64,000 bases of DNA from Patiria pectinifera (taxonomy: Eukaryota > Echinodermata > Asteroidea > Valvatida > Asterinidae), in assembly GCA_029964075.1 (NCBI GenBank), contig CM057142.1:38008392-38072391 (forward strand), given 5' to 3'. Positions within the stretch are counted from its first letter, which is position 1; each line of letters begins with the position of its first letter. The notes under the pieces were generated by a model. It made no database searches. It was given only the letters and a program-made list of their open reading frames with translations, and had not been told where the DNA came from. Below are positions 34,661 to 47,031 of this stretch, in pieces. A program made the position numbers and the translations under genes.

Positions 34661-35867
34661 GGAAAAAAAAGCACTTTATTGTGGACATGAGCATGAGCCT
34701 GAGGGCACTGTTTACAAAATATTGGTTGGGGTGGGGGTTAATATACACCCTTGTACCCCCCTCCCTGCTGGCTGCACCACTGATGAAACAACGTAAATAC
34801 CAAGTGTGAAAGGTAAAGATTGTTAAAGATTGCCCCCCCCCCAAAAGATTATATTTTAAATTCATATCATTCATCCATTCATTCTTGTATTTTCCACATA
34901 ATATTGGTGTCTACACAATACATCTATATACGAAAAGAAAGAAAAAAGTATTTCCGATAGCCATTTTTTTTAATTGACGTGTTTCCAGCAGCTAAAGCTA
35001 GCCACCCATCTAGAGCCATTTGTAAAAACCTTGGAAGAGGGACAAATTCTGCCATAATTTGATAAAATCTCGATAAGTTTAGAAATCCCGACTTCATATT
35101 TATGCAGAAACCTGCAAATTGACTGTGCGTAGTAATAGTGCATACACAATTAAAGTCTAAACTATTGTATTTTATCTTTCAACTGTTAGATCTGAAAGAT
35201 CGTCAAAACTGCTGTAAAAACTGCTGATTTAGAGCCCTCTTTTGATCCTTCACACTAGAGCCCACACACACGGCGCATTCCTGTGTTTATGGTGTTTATA
35301 AAGGGGATAAAAAACTAATGCATTTGTGCAGCCCGACGGAGGACACTGCGTTTGTGCCCCGTAAATCTGGAAAACGATTTTATAAGGCAGACCCGTAAGC
35401 AGGAACAAGTCTCGATCAAGCGAGCATGGGTTCGGAATTTCGATTTGAGAGGCTTTTTATGTTATGATTGTTGGTTGTCAATGTTTTCTCGGTTAAGTGT
35501 ATTCAAATGAAAAAAAATAGCATCTAACTTTAAATAATACTTTTAGAGTAATCAAGTAAAAAAATTATTATAAAACCTAGTATAAAGATGCGCTCCACAC
35601 GCTATTTTCGAGTTTCACCTATCGCTATTATCCGGACAATAATAATAGTTATTCACTTTTGAATGAGACATCGAAAGAAAAATCTAAAGACGTTTATAGT
35701 CACACTAATCGAATTACTGGCTGCCAGACAATTATATACTGATCATGAGTACATAGTTCTCGAGAATGAAATCCATACTCGCTATTTCAGGAGTTCTTCT
35801 ATTGCGTTATCGAAATATGTGGGAAACAAATATAAGACAGATAAAAAAGGAAGGAATAGAAGACTTA
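34661..35867. other. Intergenic, no gene seen
   Basis: About 35350-35480 is a partial copy of the block found at 37980-38100 and 48250-48370 (GACCCGTAA...GGAACAAGTCTCGATCAAGCGAGC). The remainder shows nothing recognisable. Confidence 0.4.
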
Positions 35868-36234
35868 GGCCCCCCCAAAAAAGTCTCCGGTTTCTTATAT
35901 GCGCGCGCGTCGCCGTAGCCATGCGCGTCGGCAAAATGAAAAAGGTTTTTTTTCAATGAAAGATGATGTCTCAAAACCGCCAAACTCACTGGTTTGACTG
36001 GAATCCTGCTGCCGCGCAATTTTAACGTGTTTTTAGATGAGATTATGATCGAGAATAAGCTTTATGTGGCCTCTCTGGACTCCCATATATTTGCACTAAG
36101 TTTAGTCGGGCACCATTTGCAGTCATCAGCCGACATTTGAAGCAAAAAAGTCAGGTAAAAAAAAAAAAAAGCCACGTCGCCGCACCACTTTTTGGACAAG
36201 CTCCATACTAGAAACCGGAGACTTTTTTTTGGCC
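35868..36234. mobile_element. Harbinger-like MITE, GGCCAAAAA family
   Basis: 367 bp with inverted ends (GGCCCCCCCAAAAAAGTCTC and GAGACTTTTTTTTGGCC), flanked by TTA at 35865-35867 and 36235-36237. It is the same family as 7486-7845 and 50448-50826, in the opposite orientation to 7486. Confidence 0.85.
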
Positions 36235-36237
36235 TTA

Positions 36238-38481
36238 TGATGATAAGTACACATAATACAGCCATATGGTTGCGAAGGCGAAGCGTCTGTCGTTGTCAAG
36301 TAAAGCTAATCCGATTACGTACTTGGACGCTGTAATATAGCAGTGAAATTCGTATAGCACCCCCCCCCCCCAAAAAAAACCATGGTCTTTTGAACGTTAT
36401 GTTACTCAGAAAATATGCTCAGTATGATTGAAATGTTGAATTATAGCAGAGGAAGAAATTCTAAACTTCATGTCAGTGAAAAACTCGCCGTCATCGATGC
36501 CGAAACGACAATACTGGTTACTGGTAAAGCTGACCTTCAAGTCGGGAAGAAATCGTTCGAAAACTTCCCCAAATATATGCATTCATCACATTTTCTAAAA
36601 ACCTACTCAAGTCGTTATTTCACGAGTAGTTGAACACTTATATCATTTAAGTATATTCCGAATTTCAGCTTAATCTGTTGTTGCAGACGCTAGTGTTACA
36701 CCTTGAACTATCTCCAATAATGTTAACGACGGGTATATTAGCATATAGCGTCACTTGGCGTGACTTGTCTCGAGATCGACCAATGGAAGCCGGCAAAAAG
36801 GGTGATATTTATTAAATATAACTCGTGAGGTAGTCTTTTATGCACGTTTTTACTGCACACCATAATGGATAGGAACCATACTAGTATTCGTGAGGCTTGA
36901 AAAGATTTAAAGATATTGCAGACGCCAGTGTTCAAAAATGGACGTAGCCAGGCCTATTTTTCCACTTTCAACGAAAAGTGATGAACTATCGCAACGATTT
37001 TTAGCACATAATTGGATCATTATACTGGAAATCAACCCTGAAAGTTTCATGAAGAAACGGTCTTCCAAACGGGAGAAATTAATTTTCAGAGATTTCGCCC
37101 GCCAACGCGACCATATCTGTGTACATGTAGTTTCCTTCAAAATAAAGTGTTCAGTAACCTTTAGAAATCGCCCTTCGCAACCACATGGCTGAATATATTG
37201 TTGATGTGCTCTAACTTGGCGCGGCCTTCAACGTGGCACACTTTGATTTTTGCCTGTAGCGCCTAGCTAGAGCAAAAGTTTTAACTGAAAGTGCAATTTC
37301 ATCAAGTTTTTACCACTTTGTTCATACATCGAGAGTTTATCTACCCGTTACAAAGTTAGAAGAAAAATTCATTTTGGCGTGATTTTCCGATTTTATTTTA
37401 AAGTGCAAAGTGAACCCCTTTGAAAATGCCCCGAAAAATAAGGAAAAAAACAAAAACAAACTTCTGGTTGGGTATGTAAGTAGAGATAATAATGATTTAT
37501 CAGAATTTATAACTGTACAGGAATTCTTAAATGTCAATCTGGAATTTTCCGAGATTTATTCAAGTGCGTCACGTTAGGGAACACTCCGCCAATTTGTGTC
37601 CAATTTCCGGACACCACCGTTTTTTAATTTCAAATTAAATTTAATGAAACCGAAATTGTTCACAGAGGTTAAATAGCGAGTATTAATAAGGTAAAAGTAC
37701 CAGTATGTTACTGCATGAATTTGAGGTTCGTCACCAAAGAAGTTTGGCAACACTGCACGCCGGGAAAGTCCGGTAAACGTCGAAGTGCGTCACCTTAGGG
37801 AACACCACCATATACATGTACACTGATTGTCGCCTCACAGATTGCAGTAAACACAGCCCTGCAATATTTTTCTTTATTTTGGCACACACCCACACACACA
37901 CGTTTGTTTGTGGTGTAAATCGAGGATTTCCTATTGTTCTTCATCATCGATCTTTTGTTCCTATACTACTTGTGTGCCCCGTATTGAAATATTTTATAAG
38001 GCAGACCCGTAAATTGGAACAAGTCTCGATCAAGCGAGCTGGGTTCGGAAGTTTGATTGGAGAGGCTTTTCACATTCTGGTAGTTGGTTGTCTTTATTTT
38101 GTGCCCACTAAATCCTTCTTTTTTGGCAAAAAAAGCTTCCATTTGTTTTTTACACGTTTCTAATCTAGGACGTCCTCGATTTGAGGATGTTTTACACCAT
38201 TAACAAACCCACCCTTTCATCTTTATAGTACAGTGGTGATGTGTTGGCCTGGTGGTATACCTCTGAATTAAGTTCACTTTGTGGCACTTTCGAGAGTAAA
38301 AATTGAAGAAACAAAATATTGAAAGTGGGACAGACACCTGGAACGAGGCTAATTAAGAAAACTCATCTCTTCCTTTTTGAGAACTTTGTTTCCTAGAGAC
38401 TAAGTTGGCCTGCTTCTTGTCTCTTAGTTGTTTGTTTCTTTCTTTTTTTTTCTTTTTTTTTCCTCCAGTTTTACACTCTAA
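36238..38481. other. Intergenic; right part is a segmental duplication
   Basis: 36238-37630 shows no gene. From about 37637 to 38478 the sequence aligns directly with 47908-48776 (CGAAATTGTTCACAGAGG, CACGCCGGGAAAGTC, GTCACCTTAGGGAACACCACC). No coding content is evident in either copy. Confidence 0.5.
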
Positions 38482-38752
38482 GGCCAAAAAAAATAAATAA
38501 GTCAGTCTCTGGTCAGCGCACGCGTCGATTTTAATCATACGCGTCAATCTTTTTTCCCCAAAATGTTCCGCGGTAGCTCCAACAGCGCCCTCTATTTCCG
38601 CTCCTCCTCTTTGTTTTATTACCAAAGAGCACCAAGGAATGGGAAATTGCACCAAGGCAAATGAGCGAAAGCACCAAGGCAAATTATGGAGGACACCAAT
38701 GTACATGAGGACACCAAAAAAGCAAAATAGTACCCACCTTGTCTGTACAATC
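38482..38752. mobile_element. Truncated Harbinger-like element with CACCAAGG interior
   Basis: Starts GGCCAAAAAAAATAAATAAG after TAA (38479-38481). It matches, in inverse orientation, the right-hand part of the intact element at 39115-39472. The far end is lost and replaced by palindromic GCAAGTTTAAACTTGC sequence. Confidence 0.7.
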
Positions 38753-38754
38753 CC

Positions 38755-38852
38755 CCGCGCAAGTTTAAACTTGCGCGCGCAAGTTAAAACTTGCGAGCGC
38801 AAGTTTAAACTTGCGTGCCCGCAAGTTTAAACTTGCGCTCGCAAGTTTGACC
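38755..38852. repeat. Cluster of GCAAGTTTAAACTTGC palindromes
   Basis: Four or more near-perfect palindromes of GCGCAAGTTTAAACTTGCGC type sit head to tail in about 95 bp. Related units occur at 49530-49615, and CTTGCGCAAG-type motifs at 50855-51000. Confidence 0.8.
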
Positions 38853-39114
38853 TTCTACTCTTCTATCTACTCTTCTATCTACAATTAAGCCTACAGTTTG
38901 AATTTTTATTTTTTTAAAATTTTGACCAGGAAATTTGTCATGTTGACCCTGAGAAGTGTTGTTCTCTCCCCCCCCCCCAAAGTCAGGATCTCTGTCAAAT
39001 CTGACGCAACCGTTTTAGAGGAATTGCCATCGGACAGAGTGAATTTTGACATGAATATAACTTTGGAATATTGATCATTAAATTTAGAACTAAGAGAATA
39101 TAAAACTAATATAA

Positions 39115-39472
39115 GGCCAAAAAAAATATATATTCGGTCTCTGGTCAGTCCAAAGTTCCGGAATTGACGCGGCCACGCGGCTTTTTTTTTTTCAAGCTTG
39201 GATTGTACAGACAAGGTGGGGTACTATTTTGCTTTTTTGGTGTCCTCATGTACATTGGTGTCCTCCATAATTTGCCTTGGTGCTTTCGATCATTTGCTTT
39301 GGTGCAATTTCCCATTCCTTGGTGCTCTTTGGTAAAAAAAAAAAGGAGGAGGTGCGGAAATAGAGGGCGCTGTTGGAGCTACCGTGGAACATTTTAGAAA
39401 AGAAAGATCGACGCGCATGATTAAAATCGACGCGCGCACTGACCAGAGACTGACTTATTTTTTGTTTTGGCC
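39115..39472. mobile_element. Harbinger-like MITE with proven empty site
   Basis: The ends are GGCCAAAAAAAATATATATTC and its loose inverse ending TTTTGGCC. TAA flanks both sides (39112-39114, 39473-39475). The paralogous sequence at about 25500-25520 (AAAACTAATATAAGCATCAT) is uninterrupted, so insertion followed the E/F duplication. The interior differs from the 7486 family. Confidence 0.9.
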
Positions 39473-39594
39473 TAAGAATCATAATATTTTGCCATTCTAC
39501 GGTTACAACTTTTCATTTTTATACTTTTTTTTAAGAACATGTTAGTTAATTAAGAGCTAATCTGCAAAGATTACTATATCCAGGTATCTGTTGG

Positions 39595-41263
39595 CTAAAA
39601 CAAAACTGAGATCAAGCCCAGAAGTGTAACAAACGAAGCGGAGAGCATCACTGCGCCGGAGGTATCCGCCTTCAACTGGGCGACGAGACGCACTGATCCA
39701 CCACTTCCACCTACAATCTTCATGGGGAATGCGTACACCCAAGCTCCGGTATTTGGCAGTTTATCGAGATTTGCCACGTTCTCAACGCCGTAAATGTTTG
39801 CTCCCAATAAAATCTGATGGGTCTTAAATTCAGTGACCTGACCAATGTCGAGGGATGGTGCGTCTAATCCAAGGCCCGAAATCTTGCGATTTTCCAACAG
39901 CCACGTGGCTGCTTCTGGTGCAACTCCCGGGGAGTGAACCAATGAAACCCCTTGCTCATCCAGAAAGGTGTCATTACGCGTCGTTCCTTGGTAGGCTAGA
40001 CGATCCGGGTAGAAAGCGCCCCAACCGGTGTAGACGAAGAGCAAACAGTCGTCTGGAATCTTGCCGTGGACCTCCTCCCAGTCTTGCAGATCCTGGACTG
40101 TCATTCCGTAATCTCTGTCCAGTTTTGTCTTCTCAGTTATGTCAATTCGGACGGCCGGACATGTGAATCGACTGAGTGGTATTTCGTCGATGTGCAGCTT
40201 GCCTTCGGAAGCATGGATGGGGGCGTCCATGTGGGTGCCAACGTGTTCCGGTGAAAGGATATTGTTGTACTCCACCCTGTTGGAATTTGAAAAAGATGTA
40301 GAAACGATAAAGTCATGTAACAGTTAAAATCTGCGGAACAATCTCATATAGGTTAACTGAATAAGCAATTGACCTTGACCGACCGTGCTTAAAAATTGTG
40401 ATTCGTGAGGACTAGAAACAACCATTTGCAACCATTTCATCATCAATTGGAAAGCTTTCATATAAACATGTTCCTGCTGGCTCAGGTGTACATGTTATTG
40501 TGTATACAAGTACGTAACCGAGTGGAACGTAGACTGCTTCGGGTATTCGGTGTACAATGTTTTTCTTTTTCAAAGTTAGAGCGAGTGATTGTAAGTTTGT
40601 ATAATTCTGGTCCAGGTTTTTTTCACTGCCTTTCTGATGAGCGCTTCTTCAGTCCTGCCACTTCAAATGTGACATCCATTCTTTTCAATGAATGTTAAAA
40701 GACATATAGCCTAGGATCATTTGCTTGTCATGACTTTTGTTCGTTTCCCAATAATAACACCAATCAAAATCCAAAGAACTTAAAAAGAAACATGTTCTAT
40801 AAACCTAACCTGTTGAAGTTTCAGTTCAGTTGACATTGCACTTTTGATCATGAAACACGATCTCTATACTTGCATTACTCTTTATTTCCAAAAAAAACCA
40901 GTCAATTGACCGATCGTTTGGGAATCACCTACATTTCTTCATTTCTTCTAAATGGCAGCAATCAATTTCACACGGTATGCCTATTTAATACCGTTAGTTT
41001 TAGGATAAATGCAAATGATCATATATAGCTCTAGCAAGGATTGCTTTGCTGATGAAGGAGCATCCTAGGATACTACAAACTTACCACGGTATAGCGTTCA
41101 AGGGCCCCCGATACTGTGACGTTAATTCGAAGAAACCCAACCCGGGATAGCTGAGGGAGTTGCCATCAAAGCCGAAAGACATGTCCAGAAGTTCCCCCTT
41201 CTTCAGGGCCAGGGCAGAGGTGGACATGAGCAACATGACTACTACGGTGAACCGATCGGCCAT
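39595..41263 (-). CDS. Cyclase copy F: secreted, probably GPI-anchored cyclase-like hydrolase
   Basis: Exon 1 is 41263-41085 and exon 2 is 40276-39595, giving 286 aa. Donor CCGTG|GTAAG and acceptor CAG|G are canonical. The signal peptide and exon 1 protein are identical to copy E. Exon 2 has metal motif HVGTHMDAPIH and the usual TGWGAFYPD, HQILLGANIYGVENVANLD and AFPMKIVGGSGGSVRLVA segments, with a GPI-like end (KADTSGAVM plus hydrophobic tail). Around 39940-40090 it matches copies C and D better than its sister E (TTRNDTFLDEQG against TSNNATALNEQG), suggesting gene conversion. A TATA-like box lies 197 bp above the ATG. Confidence 0.88.
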
Positions 41264-41458
41264 TTTGAATTAACGTGTCTGATGAAGGGAATTAAATAAA
41301 TGGCTACAATGATGATTCATATTCCAAATGAATTATGCCAAGGAGTTGATTTGATATGCTTAAGGAAAGACAATGTTTGCCTACGTAGTCGAGCTGGACC
41401 CGAAGGTTTGACTGCTAATCAGTTGTTCAGTAGTTAGACAGTCGCAACCTGAACGGCC

Positions 41459-41468
41459 ATTTATATAC
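41459..41468 (-). promoter_or_regulatory. TATA-like box upstream of copy F
   Basis: GTATATAAAT on the minus strand, about 197 bp above the copy F start codon. It lies just outside the E/F duplication, so copy E lacks it. Promoter use is inferred only. Confidence 0.35.
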
Positions 41469-42450
41469 CTTTCTTTTGTTTGTAAACATTGGCGCCATTT
41501 TATATGGGCTGCCGCAAGCACATATTATTAAAGCCGTGGTTGGCAACATGTTTTACCAAACAAAATCCCTCAAACGCCCTTAATACAAAGTAAAAAGGCA
41601 TGTCTGGAAATTATGTTGTAGCTTTGTTGACAATGTTGTATTTCCAACAATCAAATAATATTTTGGTTATCTGTAATAACTCTTCTTCTTTTTTGCAGTG
41701 TTGGACCTTCCATAGTTTTGCAACCCGTGGTTGGCAAAAATGCAGTTTGCCAACCAAGCGTAGAAAGGTCTATAGGCCCTACTCAGTGTCTCAGTCGGTC
41801 AGTGATAATTCCCGGTCCCCGGAAGATTTATTTCAACTAGCAAAAAATATTGATATACATGAATTGTTATTATACAGAATCTGTATCCTCTAATGTAGAT
41901 AATGAAGTAATGTATTGTTATGACAAAAAAATGCAGGAAAAACCGGTGTATCGTCGGTTGAAATAATAAATAAATATTGGGGCATTTGAAAACCACAGGA
42001 GAAAGGTCTTAATGTGTCAATGAATTAAATTCGTGCAGTAGAGAGGAAAGGTTGACCAAAACCGGGTTTGTCTCCAGCTTCAGATAAAGAAGAACTTTAG
42101 TACCATATGACTTGGGAACCTCTGTATCAATGATTAGGTCCATGCTCTGCTTCAGGAACATCGAGTCTTACAAGAATCAAAAGTTTAGAATTTTCTATCC
42201 TATGCAGGTCAACAGTTTTACATCAAAATTGGCTAAAGATTGAGTAGTCATGAAGTTGCAATATAACTGCTCGTCTGTTTTACTTTGGTAAGCATTTTCT
42301 TCTACTCATATCTCAAATGCATATAGGATCATTTGCATTTATCCCAAAAGTAACCTACCAAATTATTATCAAAAAAATTACTCGAATAAAGACCGTACTG
42401 GTTCTAAACACCGTGGATTTTTCCGTCTGGCTTGCTGTCATTTAGAAAAA
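41469..42450. other. Intergenic, no gene seen
   Basis: An open frame at 41600-41893 shows no domain features. Nothing else is recognised. Confidence 0.4.
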
Positions 42451-42458
42451 AAATCCAC

Positions 42459-42779
42459 CAAGGGCGGATCCAGAACACAATTTTTTTGGGGGGCCAAAAA
42501 AAATTTTGGTCCCCCCAAAAAGGGGGTCAAAAAAAAATACGGCGTGGGGTTCGGGGCCCGAAGGACCCCGAAAAAATTTTGGATTCTAGATGCTCTGTGA
42601 TGCGATCTGAGGCAATTTCTGACCACTTTAACCAATGTTTTTTTGAGAAAAAGACTGTGGTGTACTCATTGCCTGCCTTTATTGCGATGTCACATAAAAA
42701 AAAAATTGGTTTCGTTTTTTTTTGGGGGGGGGGGGCCATGGCCCCCTTTGGCCCCCCCCCCCTCCTGGATCCGCCCTTG
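42459..42779. mobile_element. hAT-like MITE, CAAGGGCGGATCCAG family (best copy)
   Basis: 321 bp with inverted ends CAAGGGCGGATCCAG and CTGGATCCGCCCTTG (after a G/C-run). It is flanked by a perfect 8-bp duplication AAATCCAC at 42451-42458 and 42780-42787. It is non-coding. Confidence 0.92.
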
Positions 42780-42787
42780 AAATCCAC

Positions 42788-43390
42788 CGGTAGAAATGTA
42801 GGTGATTTCTAATGATCATTCAATTGATATTATAGGCCTAGAGTGCTTAAGTCTATAGACGAAATCGTCCGTTCGTGATCAAAAAGTTGTGCATTTCACT
42901 GTTTTCTCGAAACGTGCATACATACATTACATACTGATCGAGCTGAAACTTCAACAGGTTAATAGGGTTTGAACATTCTTCTTTGGATTTTGAGTGGTGT
43001 TTTTATTGGAAACGAACAAAATGCATAAAAAAGCAAAGGATTCTACATGCGTCTAATATTGATAAATAAAGAGGAAAAAATAAGGGAAAAAAATGGAGCA
43101 CGGATTCCACGGAATAGTAAACATTTGCTCCGAAAAATCTGGCCAAAGTGGTCAGGAAAGTCGAGGGCTGAGATTGCAGAGCTTCGAAAACCCAATTGTG
43201 CATCAGAAGAACATATAGTCTGGCTCTACATTATTTTGGCATCATCTCTTCACTATAAGTACCGAAAGTTATCTTTATTGAATCGGGGCCTGTTACAAAA
43301 ACTGGGCCGACTGCATAAGAATGATTTTTCGGGGGCCCACACCACACATCATTGCAAATAATAATATGCACACACATAATTACTGTATTT
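42788..43390. other. Intergenic with a dispersed repeat
   Basis: 42880-43035 (TTTCTCGAAACGTGCAT, GAGCTGAAACTTCAACAGG, TTTGGATTTTGA) is related to 56560-56680, and inversely to 26870-27000 and 40735-40870. No gene is seen. Confidence 0.45.
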
Positions 43391-43393
43391 ACA

Positions 43394-43627
43394 TGGCCTA
43401 GCGGTTAAGAACACTGGACTCATGCTCTAGTGTTTCAGAGGCAACAGTGGCGTGGGTTCAAGCCCGCGCCCGGACACTTGTGCCCTTGAGCAAGGCACTT
43501 AACCATTATTGCCTCGTCCTTCGGATGGGACGTAAAGCTGTAGGTCCCGTGTGTTGTATAATGCACGTACAAGAACCCAGCAAACACTTATCGCTAAGAG
43601 AAGGGGTTCGCTCCGGTGTTTCTGGCA
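43394..43627 (+). repeat. tRNA-derived SINE
   Basis: A tRNA-like head has an A box TGGCCTAGCGGTTAAG and a B box GGGTTCAAGCCC. A body follows with TTGAGCAAGGCACTTAACC and GGATGGGACGTAAAGC, a layout common to tRNA-derived SINEs. It ends at the junction with the segmental duplication at 43629. Confidence 0.75.
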
Positions 43628-43628
43628 G

Positions 43629-45217
43629 TTATCCTCATACATATACAGTATGAGGCTGCAAGGATGAAGGTCTTAAGTTGGTGTGATATTCTGAAGTGAA
43701 TTTTACCGACAGAACCAGAACTGGAACCAGAACATGTATACCCATATGTTACAAATTAAAGGGACACTGGGTCCTGGAAACAGCACAATTAGGCTACAAA
43801 ACGCGCTTTGAACGAGATGATGTTAATTGGAGATAACATTTAAAAGTAGGATATTAACATCCACACAACTATCCTTTTAAAACTGGGCGTTTTTGTGTTA
43901 TTCCTGTATTATGCTTGCGAGAACGAATTTCGGGGTCCACTTTTTGCGACCCCATAAATTCGAGCTGTTAATTGGATGCTTGTTGTGATTTCATTCGTAA
44001 TTAGGGTGCAGTAAACTAATTCAAGTGAGAATTTCTGCGCCAGCTGATTAGCATAAAAAGTGACCCCACAATTTCTTTTATAAAAGGAGACCGTTTGGCT
44101 TTGAAAACGGTGGAATTGTGTACATATAGCCAAGGATCAACTCCCTGGTTTTTGGACTTCCATCTGAGGGCAGGCTTGATAAAATTACGGTTGAAAACTG
44201 GGTCCTATGGAAAGTGGAAGGATGCCACTTGCAAAATGGCTATTACATGCAGACTTGGGAACTACCACTGGAGGTGATTTTGTTTGGGTGTGAATATTTA
44301 AAAATGTAATCGGCTACCCAAAATTGAAAAGAAATGAAAACATGAAGGACAAGACAATAATTTAATTTTTGTTTGAGAAACCCCAGTGATGTCGGTTTGC
44401 ATGTTATTTGGCCCTGAACTTTGTTAATTTTGCACTGTTTTCAATGGGGCTTGAATTGGTTCAGTGCACCCTAAAGTGTTCGCCTTTTGCGGACGTTGAA
44501 GAAACCACATTTTTCTCATCGGTGTCCGATGTGAAGTGGGGTTTTTCGTCTTTTCTCGGGAACGTTAAGACGTTCTTTCAACCAGACGTTTGAAATAGGC
44601 TAAACATATAGAGCAAGCTCTATGGACTATGTAAACAATCCAAAACATGACATTTTCGGGGATTTCAGGACCTAGTGCCCCTTAGTAGACTAGCCCCAAT
44701 CATCCATCATTGTCCATGAACAAAGTATAAGTAAGTATTAGATAGGCTTAAATACATACCTCGTATCTTGAAGCACTTGACTTTGAAGAACAACTGACCA
44801 CTTTTCTGAAAGTATGAAACGTGCCTCCCAAAATCCACCGCTGTCTGGATAATTATGAATGGTCATCAACACGAGATAACCACTTAGGAGGTGTTTGCGC
44901 AGTAACCACCAGAACCAGAACACTTCAGCACCGCACCCTGTGAAGCCAAGTTGGTTCCCCGTACACGCAGTGGTCTGTAATGCTGACATGCTGACCTAAC
45001 GTGACCTTCAAAAGAGGCAAAAATACATGGCCGATCAGTACGTGGCGTAGCAAGATCAATTTTATGGGGGGGGGGGTGTTAGATAAATAAAAAAAAAAGG
45101 TGAAAAGGGCACTCGCCCATCATTGAAAGGGTTTGTTCACCGGTCACTTGGCCTCCGTAAAATCAACGTTTTTCTATGGGGGCACTGTTCAAACCGGACG
45201 ATTATATGACTGTATAG
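43629..45217. repeat. Segmental duplication, partner of 32757-34600
   Basis: Same ordered blocks as 32757-34600 but without the hAT-like MITE. It breaks off at the foldback element and resumes for about 80 bp at 47623. Confidence 0.85.
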
Positions 45218-45257
45218 TACGGTGGCTCATATTCGCCAATTTGTTGCGCAAGTCCCT

Positions 45258-45640
45258 TTTCCTTATGGCGTTATATCGCCGTACTATTGCGTTATAACAC
45301 CGTACTATTACGTTATAACGCCGTACTATTGCGTTATAACGCCGTACTATTGCGTTATAACGCCGTATTATTGCGTTATAACGCCGTACTATTGCGTTAT
45401 AACGCCGTACTATTGCGTTATAACGCCGTACTATTGCGTTATAACGCCGTACTATTGCGTTATAACGCCGTACTATTGCGTTATAACGCCGTACTATTGC
45501 GTTATAACGCCGTACTATTGCGTTATAACGCCATATTTTATTGCGTTATAACGCCATATTTTATTGCGTTATAACGCCGTATTTTATTGCCTTATATCGC
45601 CGTATTAATTGCGTTATAACGCCGTATTTTTTGTGTTATA
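45258..45640. repeat. 21-bp minisatellite, left arm
   Basis: About 14 to 16 units of a 21-bp repeat. Each contains the palindrome GCGTTATAACGC followed by CGTACTATT. Later units degenerate to CATATTTTATT. Confidence 0.9.
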
Positions 45641-46767
45641 CCATTTGGTTACTACGAAAGCCTACGGAAGCCCATTAGCGCCACTGGAAGTATATATGTT
45701 ACAGACTATTTAATTCGTTATTACGGATTATTAATTCGTTCTTACGGATTATTTAATTCGTTATTACGAAATAAATCTGGTACTCACACGCGGAGAGCAC
45801 GTGATCAAAATGCACTGAGTCCTGGATAGGGTTTAATCAAAATGCAACATTTCGGGAACAAATCCCCAGCCTTGTCTCAAAGCATAGTATCACCGACCCT
45901 GATCACAAAATGGCCGGTCTTAAATTTCGCTAAATCAGACGAAGGCCCATTGGCGGCATGCGGCAAAATTTAACAAGATCAAACCAACTAGCATTAGCTT
46001 GGAACTTGTAGATTGTGGAAAAAAAATTAAGAGTGATTAGATCAGACTTATTAACTTAAAACTTGCGCAAAAAGCACAGGGGGCATGGCCTTTACGCTCA
46101 CCTTTTCTTTTTCGCTCCTACCCTTGCGACACAACGGCAGAGAGAAAAAACAGCTTGTAATGGTGCCTTGGCACTTGTGAAATATGAAATTATGAATAAA
46201 GAGTGATTTTAGGTCCGAATAATTAACTTAAGAGCGGTGCAAAATACGGAGGGGGAGGAAGCGCAACCCCCTCCATGTTCATTTTTTCCCCTTATATCAT
46301 CGCAAAGCACTTTTTAAATCCTGCCAAGTTTCTCTGACCGTTGTTCGGATGTCCTGTGGTTATTTTGACACCACGTTATGTAAATAGGGCATACTCTCGT
46401 CGCAAAATGTCCATTTACCAAACAGGTCGTGAGGTCGGCTTAAATGTTATCTTTTCCCATCACATTGACCATGTTTAATTTACATGAGAGTGCGCATGAG
46501 ATCGAGAGTGCTGACTTTTTAATGACCATGACAACAAATCATTTTAACAGGTTGAATTGAAACTTCATACATGTACTAGAGATATTTGGGTTTCTTTTCA
46601 AATAATTTCAGATGTGGGAGGAGCATATCAGACCTCTGGCACCCTGGGATGGGTCAATTAACTTTGTATACAAACTTATATCATTTATATTCTTCAAAAC
46701 GCCAGCTTTTCGTGAAGTGCAAAGGATGGATATTGCAACTATTAACTCTCATGATTATAAATTCAGA

Positions 46768-47031
46768 CATGGGCGTCGCCAGGATTTTTTCTAGAGGGGG
46801 GCAAAAAAAAAATTTCGCCAAAAAATGCTTGTATTTCTCAATATATTATCGATTTATCAGTTTGAGAGGGGGGCAGGGACATTTTGCCCCCCCCCAACTC
46901 ATTAAATTAACACCACTTTGTCTTCGCGCCTCTTTTTGTTTTCTTTTTTTTCCTTTTTTTTTTTTTTTTTTTTTTGCTTTTCCAGGGGGGGGGCAAGTGC
47001 CCCCCCTTGCCCCCCCCTCGCGACGCCCATG
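46768..47031. mobile_element. hAT-like MITE, CATGGGCGTCGC family (best copy)
   Basis: 264 bp with perfect inverted ends CATGGGCGTCGC and GCGACGCCCATG. It is flanked by a perfect 8-bp duplication AATTCAGA (46760-46767, 47032-47039). It is nested in the foldback element. Confidence 0.92.

Larger units (their letters stand above)
38866..41441. repeat. Segmental duplication, copy 2 (contains cyclase F)
   Basis: Direct paralogue of 25262-27592, with the 358-bp insertion at 39115-39472. Confidence 0.85.

Noticed and set aside
45222-45574. Open frames reading VITPYYC-type repeat peptides
   Set aside because: They arise from the 21-bp minisatellite, which is open in several frames. The repeat is non-coding.
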